Source of the DNA: JADJOY01 sp046331705 [NCBI: bacterium] | GTDB taxonomy: Bacteria; JADJOY01 | DNA: 64,000 nucleotides | Assembly (NCBI GenBank): GCA_046331705.1 | Contig: JAXLQJ010000001.1 | Location: 327,063-391,062, forward strand | Direction: 5' to 3' | In this document: in pieces, positions 44,023-53,896 of the stretch | Layout: every line of letters starts with the position of its first letter | Numbering within the stretch: position 1 is the first letter of the stretch | The notes under the pieces: generated by a model | What the model saw: only the letters and a program-made list of their open reading frames with translations | Database searches by the model: none | What the model was told of the DNA's origin: nothing | Program-made: the position numbers and the translations under genes

Positions 44023-44666
44023 GAAGAACGCGGTGATCGCGGAACTGGCGCGCGAGCGCGGGCTCACGTCGTTCGATGCGCAGGCGGTTGTCGACGGAAA
44101 GCCTCACGACGCGTTCTTCCTCCTCGACGGCGAGCACCCCACGCCCGCGGGCCACGCGGCGCTGGCTGCGGCGCTGGCCCCCGTGATCGCGGAGGTGCTG
44201 TGGCCCGCCGAGCCCCATCGGCTCGAGTGTGCGGCCTCCCTCGATCGAGCCGCGGTTCCGGGCTGGGCGCGTGGGAACGGCGTTGCTATGCTCGCGCCAC
44301 TCGAGCTTGCCGCTGTTCGCGCGTCTTCCCCGGCCCGCGTCAGCGATCCGAGCCCATTCGATGGACGCCGAACGCCTCGCGCTCGCAGCCGCCGTGGACC
44401 AACGGTGGCGCGAGTACGAATCCGCGCTGCCCAGCTCCGGTCTGCTCGCGCGCCGTGACGGCGAGGTGGTCGAGATCCTCGACGGCAACGAGGAGGCCTA
44501 TCTGCGCGCCCGCCCGGCTGGCTCGAACCACAGCTACGACGAGGCGCGCCAGATCATCGTGGACAGCATCCAGCGGATGCAGGAGAGCTCGCTCGGCTAC
44601 CACGCGATCGTGGACCTGTTGCTCAAGACCGGACGCCGCCGCATGCAGACGCGCGGCGCGTCGCTC
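44023..44666. repeat. Direct repeat copy 2 (~644 bp), intact reading frames
   Basis: This is the second copy of 42354-42996. Here the SGNH 3' coding sequence (ELARERGLTSFDAQAVVDG, DGEHPTPAGHAALAA) and the start of the methyltransferase both read without a break. It is the version that continues into a complete gene. The SGNH portion is a 3' fragment with no start, since 43128-44022 upstream is unrelated. Confidence 0.85.
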
Positions 44667-45245
44667 GCCGGGCTCGACGCACGGCCGCTCAAGGTGTTGG
44701 AGGTCGCATCCGGCAGCGGCTGGTTCATGCGGCATCTGTGGCGAATCGCGCTCGCCGAGAGCACGCCGATCGAGCTCTGGGCGGGGGACATCAATCCCGA
44801 GTTCGTGAGGTCGCTGGCGGCTCGTCTCGCGGCCGACGGCGTTCCGTGCCAGACCACCGTTTCCGACGCGCGTCACATGGCCGGCGTCGAGGACGGCCGT
44901 TGGGACGTGGCGTTCATGTCCTATACCTTGCACCACTTCCGGCCCACCGACGCGGCGCTGTGCTTGCGCGAGCTGGATCGCGTCTCGAACGGCGGGATGG
45001 TCATGGTGGACATCGCGCGCAACGCCTTCGGGCTCGCGTTCGGACGCGTCGCGTACGGCTTCGTCGATCCAGGCGGTGCGCGCTACACCCAGCACGACGG
45101 TCTGGCGTCGGTGCGCCGCGCCTACAACGTCCGTGAGCTCGAGCTCTTCCTGGAATGGGTGGGCATTCGGGACCGGTATCACGTCGGTGCGTTGCCCACG
45201 TGGCATCCGCAGCGGTTGATCGCGAACGCCATCTGGCCGAAGTGA
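44361..45245 (+). CDS. Class I SAM-dependent methyltransferase
   Basis: A 294-residue enzyme from ATG 44361. The N-terminal helical region (AERLALAAAVDQRWREYESA, IVDSIQRMQES, DLLLKTGRRRM) precedes a Rossmann core: motif I KVLEVASGSGWFMRHL, the acidic strand ELWAGDINPEFV, VSDARHMAGV and the post-II strand WDVAFMSYTLHHF. The C-terminal part (ARNAFGLAFGRVAYGFVDPG, HDGLASVRRAYNVRELELF) resembles the tail of ubiquinone/small-molecule methyltransferases with an 'RR.y...E' helix. The substrate is unknown. Its stop overlaps the sulfatase-like start (GTGA), so the two are coupled. The first ~100 codons are duplicated upstream. Confidence 0.88.
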   Translation: MDAERLALAAAVDQRWREYESALPSSGLLARRDGEVVEILDGNEEAYLRARPAGSNHSYDEARQIIVDSIQRMQESSLGYHAIVDLLLKTGRRRMQTRGASLAGLDARPLKVLEVASGSGWFMRHLWRIALAESTPIELWAGDINPEFVRSLAARLAADGVPCQTTVSDARHMAGVEDGRWDVAFMSYTLHHFRPTDAALCLRELDRVSNGGMVMVDIARNAFGLAFGRVAYGFVDPGGARYTQHDGLASVRRAYNVRELELFLEWVGIRDRYHVGALPTWHPQRLIANAIWPK

Positions 45246-46744
45246 TCGGCATCGCGCCACGGCTGCGACGGTCCATTCGAGCCGTCGCGATCGTTCTCGT
45301 CGGCACGTCGCTGGCGCTCGGCCTCGCGCGCTGCGATCGAAGCGGCGCGCGCCGCACCGCCACTCCCGCCGCGACCTCAGCGAGCACGCCGGTAGCCCGC
45401 GCGCAGCCCAACGTGCTCTTGGTCGTCGTCGACACGCTCGCCGCGCGTCACCTCGATGCCTACGGTTACGCGCGGCGCACCGCGCCCTTCCTCGCCGAGG
45501 AAGCGGCGCGCGGCACGCTCTTCGAGGACGTCACCGCGGCGGCTCCGTTCACGGCGCCCGCGGTGGCGTCGATCTTCACCGGGCTCGACGGGATGCACCA
45601 CGGCGTTGCCGGGCACCTCCCGGACCTTCGCTTCTCTCGCGCGCACCACACGCTGGCGGAGGCGTTTCGGGACGCGGGCTACGCCACCGTGGGCGTGGTC
45701 ACGAACCCCTGGCTCAGCGCGGCGCGCGGCTTCGACCAGGGCTTCGACCGCTACCTCCACGCGAACGACGGTGACGCCGCCGCGCGTGCGGCGACGTTGC
45801 TCGGCGAGCTGGGCAAGCTGCCCGAGGGCCGGCCGTGGTTCGCGTGGCTGCACCTGCTCGACACGCACATGCCGTACTCGCCGAGCGCCGCCAACCGCGA
45901 CCGCTTCGACGCCACCGCCGCCCAGAGCTTGCCGCTCGCTCATTTCCTGAAGCGGCCGATCTCCGTCGACTCGATCTTCTTCGAGTACCGCTACACGCCC
46001 GACGACGTGGAGCGGACCCGCGCGCTCTACGACGCCGCGATCCTCACGGTCGACGAGGTGCTGCGCTCGACCGTCGCCGCGCTACGCGCCCGTCCCGGGG
46101 GCGACGAGCTGGTGGTGGTCTACACCTCGGATCATGGCGAGGCGCTCTGCGAGCACGGACTGTGCTGGTCGCACGAGTTCACGCTCTACCAGGAGCTGAT
46201 GGGCGTGCCACTCGTGGTGCGGGCGCCGGGGCGGGTGCCGGAGGGGGCACGCGTGGCCGCCCCGGTGCGCGCGATCGACGTCGCGCCCACGCTCACCGAG
46301 ATCGCCGGGGTGCCGTTCGGCACGGCGATCGACGGCGCGAGCGCGGTTGCGCTCGCTCGTGGCGCCGCCGAGCCCGCCGCCCGCGTCGCCTTCGCGGAAA
46401 GCGCCCCCTATCGCGAGAAATACAAGAAGAACCCGCGCATCCACGTGCACGGCGACGAAGGCCGCTGGAAGATGGTGCGCGACGGGAAGTGGAAGTTGAT
46501 CGAGGTGCCGCGGGTCGCCAGCGATCCCGGCCAGGACGAGATCGAGCTCTACGATCTGGCGCGCGATCCGACCGAGACGCGAAACGTCGCCGCCGAGAAT
46601 CGCGAGGTCGTCGCGAAGCTGCGCGCCGCGATCGCCGCGTGGGTGAAGACGCGTCGCGCCGCGCCTCCCGACGACGCGCCGCCGCTCACGATCTCGCCGG
46701 AAGAGCGCGAGAGCCTCACGAGCCTCGGTTACGCCGGGCCGTGA
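45242..46744 (+). CDS. Sulfatase-fold hydrolase/transferase, Thr at the nucleophile position
   Basis: A 500-residue exported protein from GTG 45242. The N-terminus carries AVAIVLVGTSLALGLARCD, either a signal anchor or a weak lipobox. The alkaline-phosphatase/sulfatase core follows: NVLLVVVDTLAARHLDAYGY (metal Asp), FEDVTAAAPFTAPAVASIFTG (the C/S-x-P-x-R region, here T-A-P-A-V), WFAWLHLLDTHMPY and VVYTSDHGEALCEHG (metal Asp-His). With Thr instead of Cys/Ser and Val instead of Arg, it cannot be a formylglycine sulfatase. Thr nucleophiles are found in phosphoethanolamine-type transferases and other members. It is coupled to a methyltransferase upstream, which hints at lipid or glycan modification. 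Confidence 0.8.
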   Translation: MIGIAPRLRRSIRAVAIVLVGTSLALGLARCDRSGARRTATPAATSASTPVARAQPNVLLVVVDTLAARHLDAYGYARRTAPFLAEEAARGTLFEDVTAAAPFTAPAVASIFTGLDGMHHGVAGHLPDLRFSRAHHTLAEAFRDAGYATVGVVTNPWLSAARGFDQGFDRYLHANDGDAAARAATLLGELGKLPEGRPWFAWLHLLDTHMPYSPSAANRDRFDATAAQSLPLAHFLKRPISVDSIFFEYRYTPDDVERTRALYDAAILTVDEVLRSTVAALRARPGGDELVVVYTSDHGEALCEHGLCWSHEFTLYQELMGVPLVVRAPGRVPEGARVAAPVRAIDVAPTLTEIAGVPFGTAIDGASAVALARGAAEPAARVAFAESAPYREKYKKNPRIHVHGDEGRWKMVRDGKWKLIEVPRVASDPGQDEIELYDLARDPTETRNVAAENREVVAKLRAAIAAWVKTRRAAPPDDAPPLTISPEERESLTSLGYAGP

Positions 46745-46820
46745 GCGGGCGCCGACTCGCCGAATCCACGCAGGCAGCATCGCGCCGCGCGGCTAGAATC
46801 CCAGAGAGGGAGCCTCGTTC

Positions 46821-47561
46821 ATGCCGAAACTTCCGGTCGAGCTCGTGTCGCGCGACGAGATCGCGCAGGGCACGTTCCGTTTTCGCTTCACCAAGCCCGC
46901 GGAGCTCGCGTTCCAGGCGGGCCAGTACGTGTCCTTGGGAATCCCGGACCCGCCCTATCGAGACAAGAAGGGGCCGCGCCGCCCGCTCACCCTCGCGTCC
47001 GCGCCGAGCGACGACGTCCTCGAGTTCGCGTGGCGCACCAGCGACAGCGCCTTCAAGACGATCCTCGCCGAAGCTCCGCTCGGCAGCAGCTACGAGGTGG
47101 TGGGACCGATCGGCGCGTTCGTGCTGCACGAGGACGCGTCCGTCCCGGCGGTCTTCGTGGCCGGCGGGATCGGCATCACGCCCTTTCGCAGCATGCTGCG
47201 CGACGTCGCTGCCCGCGGGCTCACGCACGCGATCACGCTCGTCTACTGCAATCGGGATCCGGAGGGCGCCGCATACCTGGACGAGCTGCGCGAGCTTTCC
47301 GCGCGCATTCCCAAGCTCCGCCTGGTGCTCACCATGACGCGCGCCGAGGAATCCAAGCGCGGCTGGGACGGCCTGCGTCGTCGTGTGGATCTGGATTTCC
47401 TGCGCGAGATCGTCGGCGACCTGAATACGCCGAGCTTCTACGTGGCCGGCCCCTCGCGGATCATCGCCGCCGTGAGCGAAGCCCTCGCCGCCGCCGGCGT
47501 CGACCCGACCCGCCTCAAGAAGGACGAGTTCACGGGTTACGGAGCGGCGCCGCGAGCGTGA
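46821..47561 (+). CDS. Ferredoxin-NADP reductase-like FAD/NAD(P)-binding oxidoreductase
   Basis: A 246-residue protein from ATG 46821, with GAGAGGGAG upstream. FAD-binding strand LAFQAGQYVSLGIP and RRPLTLASAPSDDVLEFAWR (the R-x-Y/L-T/S FAD motif) come first, then GSSYEVVGPIGAFVL. The NAD(P) half is AVFVAGGIGITPFRSML, HAITLVYCNRDPEGAAYLDE and TPSFYVAGPSRIIAAVSEAL. No iron-sulfur or haem domain is fused, so it is a single-domain electron-transfer flavoprotein with an external partner. The C-terminus KKDEFTGYGAAPRA is compatible with a plant-type FNR tail. It precedes the LhgO-like gene on the same strand by ~50 bases, so co-transcription is likely. Confidence 0.87.
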   Translation: MPKLPVELVSRDEIAQGTFRFRFTKPAELAFQAGQYVSLGIPDPPYRDKKGPRRPLTLASAPSDDVLEFAWRTSDSAFKTILAEAPLGSSYEVVGPIGAFVLHEDASVPAVFVAGGIGITPFRSMLRDVAARGLTHAITLVYCNRDPEGAAYLDELRELSARIPKLRLVLTMTRAEESKRGWDGLRRRVDLDFLREIVGDLNTPSFYVAGPSRIIAAVSEALAAAGVDPTRLKKDEFTGYGAAPRA

Positions 47562-47613
47562 TGCGGTGGTGCCTCCCGCGCGCGGCGCGCGCTGAGCACG
47601 AGGTCGAGCACCG

Positions 47614-48753
47614 ATGGACGTGGACGTCACGATCGTCGGCGGCGGCGTCGTGGGCGTCGCATGCGCGGCGGCGCTCGCGGCACCCTCGCGCAGCGTGCTC
47701 CTGATCGAGCGGAACGCGCGGCTCGGCCTCGAGACGTCGAGCCGCAACAGCGGCGTCATCCACGCGGGCATCTACTACGCGGAGGGCTCCCTCAAGGCAC
47801 GCCTGTGCGTGGAGGGACGCGAACGGCTCTATCGCCATTGCGTCGAGCGAGGCGTTCCGCATCGCCGGATCGGCAAGCTGATCGTCGCAACCGACCCCCG
47901 CGAGGAAGAAGCGCTCGAATCGATCCGGCGTCGTGCCGAGGCGAACGGCGTCTCGAGCCTCGTGCCGCTCGATGCGCCGCAGCTGCGCGCGCTGGAACCG
48001 GAGGTGCGCGCGACGGCGGCGCTTCACTCGCCCGAGACCGGCATCGTCGACGCCTTGGCGCTGGTCGCGTCGCTCTGGCGCGAAGCCCAAGACGGCGGTG
48101 CCGAGCTGGTGCTGGGCACCGAGGTCGGCGCCCTCGATCGGGTGCGCGACGGCTGGCGGGTCACCACCGCGACGCGCGGCGGCGGCCGCTCGGAGCACAC
48201 GAGCCGGCTGGTGGTGAACGCTGCTGGGCTCGCGAGCGACACGATCGCGGCGCGCGCGGGCATCGACGTCGACGCGGCGGGCTATCGGATCCACGCCATC
48301 AAGGGCGACTACGTCTCGGTGGCGCCAGCAGCGGCGCGGCGCGTGAGCCGCCTCGTCTATCCGGTTCCTCCCGCGGCAGGTCACGGTCTCGGCGTCCACT
48401 GGACGCTCGACCTCGAAGGGCGCGCGCGGCTCGGGCCGGATGCCACGTGGATCGACCGCGATGCGCCCAGCTACGCCGTGGATGCGACGAAGTGCGCTCG
48501 CTTCTTGGAAGGCGCGCGCCGCTTCCTGCCGTTTCTCGCGCTGGAGCAGCTGGCACCCGAGTCGAGCGGGATCCGTCCGTCACGCCGCGCGCCCGGCGCA
48601 CCCGAGCAGGACTTCGTGGTGGCGCACGAGAGTGCCCGCGGCTTGCCCGGACTCGTGAACCTGATCGGCATCGAATCGCCTGGCCTCACCTCGTGCCTGG
48701 CGATCGCCGCTCACGTCCGCGCACTCCTCGCCAGCGCCGATCTCCTCGACTGA
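47614..48753 (+). CDS. lhgO: L-2-hydroxyglutarate dehydrogenase/oxidase-like FAD protein
   Basis: A 379-residue DAO-family flavoprotein from ATG 47614. The N-terminal Rossmann motif VTIVGGGVVGVACAAALAAP and VLLIERN bind FAD. ETSSRNSGVIHAGIYYAEGS is the characteristic 'SSRNSGVIHAGIYY' signature of LhgO/L2HGDH. RLVVNAAGLASD and GYRIHAIKGDYVSV follow, then HGLGVHWTLDLEGRARLGPD, and the C-terminal NLIGIESPGLTSCLAIA. Length matches the family. The enzyme oxidises L-2-hydroxyglutarate, a side product of malate dehydrogenase, to 2-oxoglutarate, passing electrons to quinones or O2. It follows the reductase-like gene closely, which may supply or receive electrons. Confidence 0.85.
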   Translation: MDVDVTIVGGGVVGVACAAALAAPSRSVLLIERNARLGLETSSRNSGVIHAGIYYAEGSLKARLCVEGRERLYRHCVERGVPHRRIGKLIVATDPREEEALESIRRRAEANGVSSLVPLDAPQLRALEPEVRATAALHSPETGIVDALALVASLWREAQDGGAELVLGTEVGALDRVRDGWRVTTATRGGGRSEHTSRLVVNAAGLASDTIAARAGIDVDAAGYRIHAIKGDYVSVAPAAARRVSRLVYPVPPAAGHGLGVHWTLDLEGRARLGPDATWIDRDAPSYAVDATKCARFLEGARRFLPFLALEQLAPESSGIRPSRRAPGAPEQDFVVAHESARGLPGLVNLIGIESPGLTSCLAIAAHVRALLASADLLD

Positions 48754-48942
48754 CCCGCTCGGCAGGGCGCGCTCGCGTCTCGCGCGCCGCGCGCCGAGCG
48801 CGAAACCGTCTCACGCATGAGCCGACCGAGACGATCGCCGGCGGCGCGTCTCAATCGTTTCGCGGTCTTCGCCGCGTCGTCGCGCGGCACGCCGCTTTCA
48901 GTGGGTGCTCGCGAATCCCGCTCTCGAAAAGGAGGATCCGCC

Positions 48943-49581
48943 GTGCACCGCATGCGCCACACGATCGACGAGATTCGCCCCTGGTCGCTCGGCCCTCGCA
49001 GCATCGAGCGCCATCCTCACGGCGCCGATCACGACACCCGCGAGCTGCTTCGCCACGGCCTGCGCGCTCGCATCACGGCGGCGCCCACGGGAGGCTCGCA
49101 TCCGCCGCCGAGCGTGCGCGCGCGGCGCCCGGTGGTGCGCTCGTGGCGCAGCACGCGCGTGGGGGCGCGGGCCGAGCTCGCCGCCCGCGAAGCGAGCGCC
49201 GCGCGCTCCGGCACGGCGGAGGACGCCACCCTCCGGCGTCACGATCACGCTGCCGGGCTCGTCGGCATGGCGCTCGGCACCGCCATCGGGCTCGCACTGC
49301 TTCGGTGCGCCGGACCGTGGGCGTTTCGCGCCGACTGGATGGTCGCGACCGTGCCGCTGCTCACGCTGTGGGCCTCGGTCGGCGGGCTGGTGGCCATCTC
49401 GATCGTCCGCGCGCGGCGCGGCGAGGAGCCGCTTCCGGAGCTCACGGCTCGCGGCCCCCTCGGCGAACGTCGCTCGCTCGCGCGGCCGGTTGCGATCGGG
49501 GCGATCCTCGGCGTGGTGCTGGTCGCGGCCCTGCGCGTCGGCATCGCGGTGTCGAGCTGGCTGCCTGCGGTGCCGAGCTGA
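48943..49581 (+). CDS. Hypothetical membrane protein, three predicted helices
   Basis: A 212-residue protein. GTG 48943 is preferred over the upstream ATG 48817 because it has a strong AGGAGG about 8 bases ahead. The N-terminal ~100 residues are Arg/His/Ser-rich and probably cytoplasmic. Three hydrophobic helices follow: HAAGLVGMALGTAIGLALL, MVATVPLLTLWASVGGLVAI and AIGAILGVVLVAALRVGIAV. No family is recognised. It is convergent with the beta-helix protein downstream. A small polytopic accessory protein is all that can be said. Confidence 0.55.
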   Translation: MHRMRHTIDEIRPWSLGPRSIERHPHGADHDTRELLRHGLRARITAAPTGGSHPPPSVRARRPVVRSWRSTRVGARAELAAREASAARSGTAEDATLRRHDHAAGLVGMALGTAIGLALLRCAGPWAFRADWMVATVPLLTLWASVGGLVAISIVRARRGEEPLPELTARGPLGERRSLARPVAIGAILGVVLVAALRVGIAVSSWLPAVPS

Positions 49582-49617
49582 ACTCCCAGCACCGCGCCGT
49601 GCCGGGCCGATTCGCGG

Positions 49618-51641
49618 TCAGAGCGCGGCGCGCCGTCGGGTGCCGCGACGCAGCAGGCGCAGCGCCGCGAAGAGCGCGAGCGCCGCGCCGAAGGGAGGCA
49701 TCCAGGCGCCGCGCGCGCGCGAGCCTCCGCTCCCTGCTTCCGCAAGCTCGGGGGTGAGGCAGCCGGGGGTCGAAGCGGTGCAATCGTCGTCGACGCCGTT
49801 GCCGGGGATCTCGATGGCGCCGGGGTTCACGTTCGGGTTGGCGTCGTTGCAGTCGGCGGCGCCGCACACGCCGCCCTCCGCGGCGAAGCCGTCGCGGTCG
49901 CCGTCGGTGCATGGAGCGGCATTCGCTTCGAACGCGCCGGCGTCGCACGCACCCGCGTTCCGGACGTAGTTACGCTGATCGCGCGTCGAGCACGAGGCCG
50001 CGACACCGGCATCGATCGCCACGCTGCCGGCGCCGAGCGCGCGAGTCTCGGAAAGCCCGCCAGCGAGCGCGAGCGGCTCGAGCGCCAGCGCGGCCACGCT
50101 CACCGCCGATTGGTCGTGCGCGGCAGCGAGCCCGCAGCTCGCGATCGGGCTCTCGACGTTGCCGCCCAGCGACGCCAGGGGGACGGTGCCGTCGCAGACG
50201 CTCAGCACCGGTGCCGCGGGCGGCGCGATCGCGTAGCTCGCCGCGAGAATCGAGTTGGCGAGCGTGGTCGTGCCGTTGGAATCGACGTTGCCGCCACGAA
50301 CCGCACCGGCGACCTCCGAGGTGCCGGACACCACCACGTTGTCCGCGAACGTCGCGTGCGCGACCGCCCTGCCGTTGGCCTGCAGCCCGCCGCGCTGGCG
50401 TCGCCCCGCGTCCGACGGACAACGGGCTGTCGTGGCCGTTGCCACCCACCGGCGTTCCCGACCAGCGTGGCGTTGACGAGCGCGGCGGTCGCGCCGCTCG
50501 CGACGAAGATACCGGCGCCGCTCGCCGCGCCACCATCGCGCGGCTCCATGTCGCGAACCCGTTGCCGCCGACCTGGCGTTGTCGCGGCGATCAGCGTGCG
50601 CTCGATCGTCACCGTGCCGACGCGAGCCGAGAGCGCCGCGCCACGCGGCAGCGCCCGGCTCACCGCTGCCCGCGCTGGCGCGGTTCTCGCGGATCACCGA
50701 GTCGGCGACCGTGGCGGTGCCACCGGCAAGCGCCACCGCGCCGCCGCTCGCATCTCCCGGGATCCCCCAGTCCACGCCGAGGTACTCGGCGCCATTGCCG
50801 CCGACCGCCTCGTTCTCGACCAGCAACGAGCGCAGAACCGTCACCTCGCCCTCGCTGTAGAGCGCGCCGGCCTCGGCCGCTCCGCCGTTTCCGACGCGAA
50901 AGCAATGGCAGGGGTTTTCGTCGGTGCAGCAGTAGGCGGCGCCGTCGCCGCCCTTCGCCCGGTTGTTGCTCACGCGCGCGCCGTCGAGGATGAGCGTACC
51001 GGTGGCGGAATTGAAGATGCCTCCCCCGGTCCCCGAACCGCCATCGCGAACGCCGCCGCCACGGGCCTCGTTGCCGGTCACCACGACTCGCACGAGCGTG
51101 AGATCGCCGTCGTTGCGGAGGCCGCCGCCAGCCACGGGCTCGCTGGGCGCCCCCACCAGCGATCCACCGGTGATCGTGAGGTCCTGGATGTGAACCGTCG
51201 CGTTCGAGGCGACCTGAAGCACGCGATCACCGGAGCCCGCCGCCGTGATCGTCGTCATCGCGGCGCCGCGTCCAGCCAGGCGCAGGTCCTCACGGACGTC
51301 CAGATCGCCGGTGGCTGCGGAGTCCTCGGCGGAGCCGACGATCGTCAGCGCGTAGCTCGCTGCGTCGAGAACGATCGTGTCCTCGCCGGGCGATCCGGCG
51401 GCGCACGCGTCCACGGCCGCATTGGAATTCGCCGCCAGCACCGCCTCGCGCAGCGTGCAATTCCCGTTCGCACCCTGGTCGGCGTCGTCTGCCGTGGCAT
51501 GCACTTCGTAGAGCGTGGCGCTCGCCGTCGACGACGCGGACAACGCCAGGCACAGGCTCCACGCGAGCGTTCTCGTCCGCGGCTGGAATGCTGCGCTCGC
51601 GAACGTGGCGAACGCAACGATCGAGCCGCACGCGTGCTCAT
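49618..51641 (-). pseudogene. CSLREA/beta-helix surface protein with metal-binding motif and C-terminal sorting tail, frameshifted
   Basis: ATG 51641 (MSTRA) changes frame soon after the start, then a signal (LAWSLCLALSASSTASA) leads to YEVHATADDADQGANGNC and TLREAVLAANSNAAVDACA, the CSLREA pattern. A parallel beta-helix follows, with repeated strands such as VHIQDLTITGGSL, LTLVRVVVTGNEARGGG and TLILDGARVSNNRAKGGD. From ~50660 to 50390 the product runs in other frames, then returns (FADNVVVSGTSEVAGAVRGG). The end contains DCNDANPNVNPGAIEIPG, a repeat-type metal-binding motif, and a tail GGSRARGAWMPPFGAALALF-ARLRR, like a MYXO-CTERM anchor. At least three small indels are implied. It is probably a cell-surface protein of unknown partner. 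Confidence 0.6.
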
Positions 51642-51699
51642 GACATCGCTCCTCGTCGTCGAAAGAATCGCGCGACGAGCGGCCCGAACGGCCACCGCT

Positions 51700-52462
51700 C
51701 GCGTCGATGGTACGCGCCGCCGTGGAACCGCCACAAGCATGCGGCCGCGCGACCGCGCTGCATCCTGGCTTGGCGTGACGAGCAGGATCGGCGCAGCTCG
51801 ACGAGCCACGCTTCGATCTCACTCGCGTTTCGCGGCTCGTGCGGAAGCGGCGATGCAGGGCGCGTCGTCGAGCGCGGCGAAGAGCGCGTCGAGGCGCGGC
51901 GCCCACGTCGCGATGCTCGTTGCCAGCGCCGCGCGCTCGACGCTTGCGTTCGATGAAATTCGTTCACGCCCTCGAGCGCCATCTCGTCCGCCAGCTCGGT
52001 GAGATCGATCACGAAACCTGCCGGTTCGGAGCAGATGAATGCCCGTCGACGCCGTGCAGGGCACGTAGAGCAGACAGCGGCCGTGGGACGTTCCGCGAGG
52101 CGGACGCGCTGCTGCGTCGCGAAGCCGCGGTAGTGGCCGTGGAAGCGACGGCTCAGCGCGCGGTTCGCGATCGGGCGCAGCGTGTCAGTTCCGGCGAGGT
52201 CAGAGCGCCGTGCAACCGAGGACGCGTTCCAGGAAGTTCCCGTTGCCACGCAAGATGCCCGCGAGCGCCGGGCCGACCTCGTTCGACGTGTAGTCGATCT
52301 CGACGCCCTCGAGGGCACTTCCGCTCGATCGGGCGTGGCGCGCGGCGGTTCGAGCCCCAGCAGTGCATCGGTGGGCGCCGTGGATCGCCTTGAGGTCGAG
52401 GTCGCTGTCGGGCGACGGAAGCCGGCCACGTGGGCGCAACTCAGGTACACGACGAGGTGCAT
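51700..52462 (-). pseudogene. Second COG3541/RlaP-type nucleotidyltransferase, frameshifted
   Basis: From ATG 52462, reading across frames: VVYLSCAHVAGF, then LPSPDSDLDLKAIHGA (nucleotidyltransferase D-x-D after a G-S/A motif), EGVEIDYTSNEVGPALAGIL, GNGNFLERVLG, FHGHYRGFATQQRVRL, then a helix region TGIHLLRTGRFVIDLTELAD and EMALEGVNEF. The C-terminal RNASEIEAWLVELRR closes it. Conserved RlaP-family elements (metal Asp pair, the 'LE..L' helix, the 'tG...L...G' helix) are recognisable. At least four single-base breaks are needed. It lies directly downstream of a larger member of the same family at 52512-53776, so the two form a tandem pair. End coordinate approximate. Confidence 0.5.
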
Positions 52463-52511
52463 GCGGCGCGCGGTCCTCGGCGCGATCGGCTCGCGATCGT
52501 GCGCTGATGCG

Positions 52512-53776
52512 AGGTGAGCCGTGCGTCGACGCTCATGCCGACCACTCGGCCGCGGGCGGCGCCGGCGCGTCACGGCCCCGGCCCCGGCGTCTGCGGAGAA
52601 GCGCCGCGCGACCTCGACGCCGATCCGCCGCGCGAGCGCGTCGGCGCGAGCGAGGTCCGCGCGCGGCGGCAGGCGCGTGGAGGCGCGGGGCCGCGTCGAG
52701 CGCGGGGATGAGCGAGTCGGCCTCGGCCATCACCTCGGCCAACGGAACCTCGCCGCGCTTGATCGAGGCCAGGCGTTCGTGCACCGCGCCGCTCGGAGCG
52801 AAGACGGGCTCGCCGTTTCGCAGCCACTCCGTCGCGGTCCAGATCAATCGCAGCAGGGTTGTACGCGTTCTTGGGCCGAAGCTCTCGCGCGGCAGCTCGA
52901 AGGAATGAGCGCGCTCCCGGGCGAATGCGACCAATGCGCGAAGTCGCTGCGGCAGGAATCCTGATCGTGAAGCGAGCGGTAGAGCTGCTTCACCCATTGC
53001 TTGCACTCGAGCGCGTGGCTCGAATCACCGGCGCCGGGCGCGCGCGACGTGCGCAACGCGATGCGCGCGGCCACCTGATCGAGATCGAGCGTGGGTTCCT
53101 CGCGCAGCCAGGCCAGCACGTCGTCGCGATGAGCGGCCAGTCGCGCGCTTTGCTGAAGGCGCCGCAGCTGCGCGATGGCGTAGCGGCGCCCGGGCTGGTG
53201 ACCGTGGATCTCCGCGGAAGCGAAGGCGTCGCGCTCGCCGAGGAGCCAGGCACCGATCTCGTCGAGCAATTCGGGCTTCCGGCACGAACAGCATCTCGAG
53301 GGTGTTGGGATCGGCGCGCAACGCCTGGCGGATCGCCTTCTCGATGACGGACCAGTAGGTGCGCGTGCCGTCGAGGCTCACCAGGTCGTGTGGCGGTTCG
53401 ACCAACCCCGCGATCAGGGCAGCAACGCAGACCTCCGCGCGCGTATCGACGTCGGACGACTCGTCGGCGAGCCCACGCCCGCGAGCCCACCACCGTCTCG
53501 GGGACGCGGCCTGGCGCGCCGGACCGACCAGCTCGCCTCGCGGCGCATGAAGGGACTTGCCCGACTTCGTCGCGGCAGCAGCACGTCGGCGCGGGCACAG
53601 CGAAGGCGGCCGACGCCGACGACCGTCACCTCGGTAAAATCCGCCGTCGCCCAGGTGACGCGGCCGACGGTGCCCTGTGGCACGGTCCGCTCGCCCAGCG
53701 CGCGATCGACGCGCAGCACCACCTCGGTGCCGTGCAGCAGCAGCACTCGCCGCGGGTCGAGATCCGCGAGGCTCAC
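52512..53776 (-). pseudogene. COG3541/RlaP-type nucleotidyltransferase with N-terminal SH3-like domain, frameshifted
   Basis: GTG 53776 starts a small SH3-like beta domain: LLLHGTEVVLRVDRALGERT and VPQGTVGRVTWAT, ending TVVGVGRLRCARADVLLP. Across frames the product continues with VVGSRAWGLADESSDVDTRA (nucleotidyltransferase G-S and D-x-D), RTYWSVIEKAIRQALRADPN, TLEMLFVPEA, LLDEIGAWLLGERDAFASAE, YAIAQLRRLQQSARLAAHR, HALECKQWVKQLYRSLHDQ, RTTLLRLIWTATEWLRNGEP and LASIKRGEVPLAEVMAEADS. The active-site pattern matches predicted nucleotidyltransferases of the COG3541 type, a family linked to RNA-ligase neighbourhoods. At least four breaks are needed. Limits are approximate at the 3' end. Confidence 0.55.
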
Positions 53777-53896
53777 GCGCCTGGCGCCTCATCGCGCGAG
53801 TATAGGCGCGGCGGCACGACGCTGCAGCGCCGGGCCCGCTCGGCCGTGGCACGGCCTGGCGTTGTGGTCCTCGCTTCCGCCGTGGAGCTATCGTCG

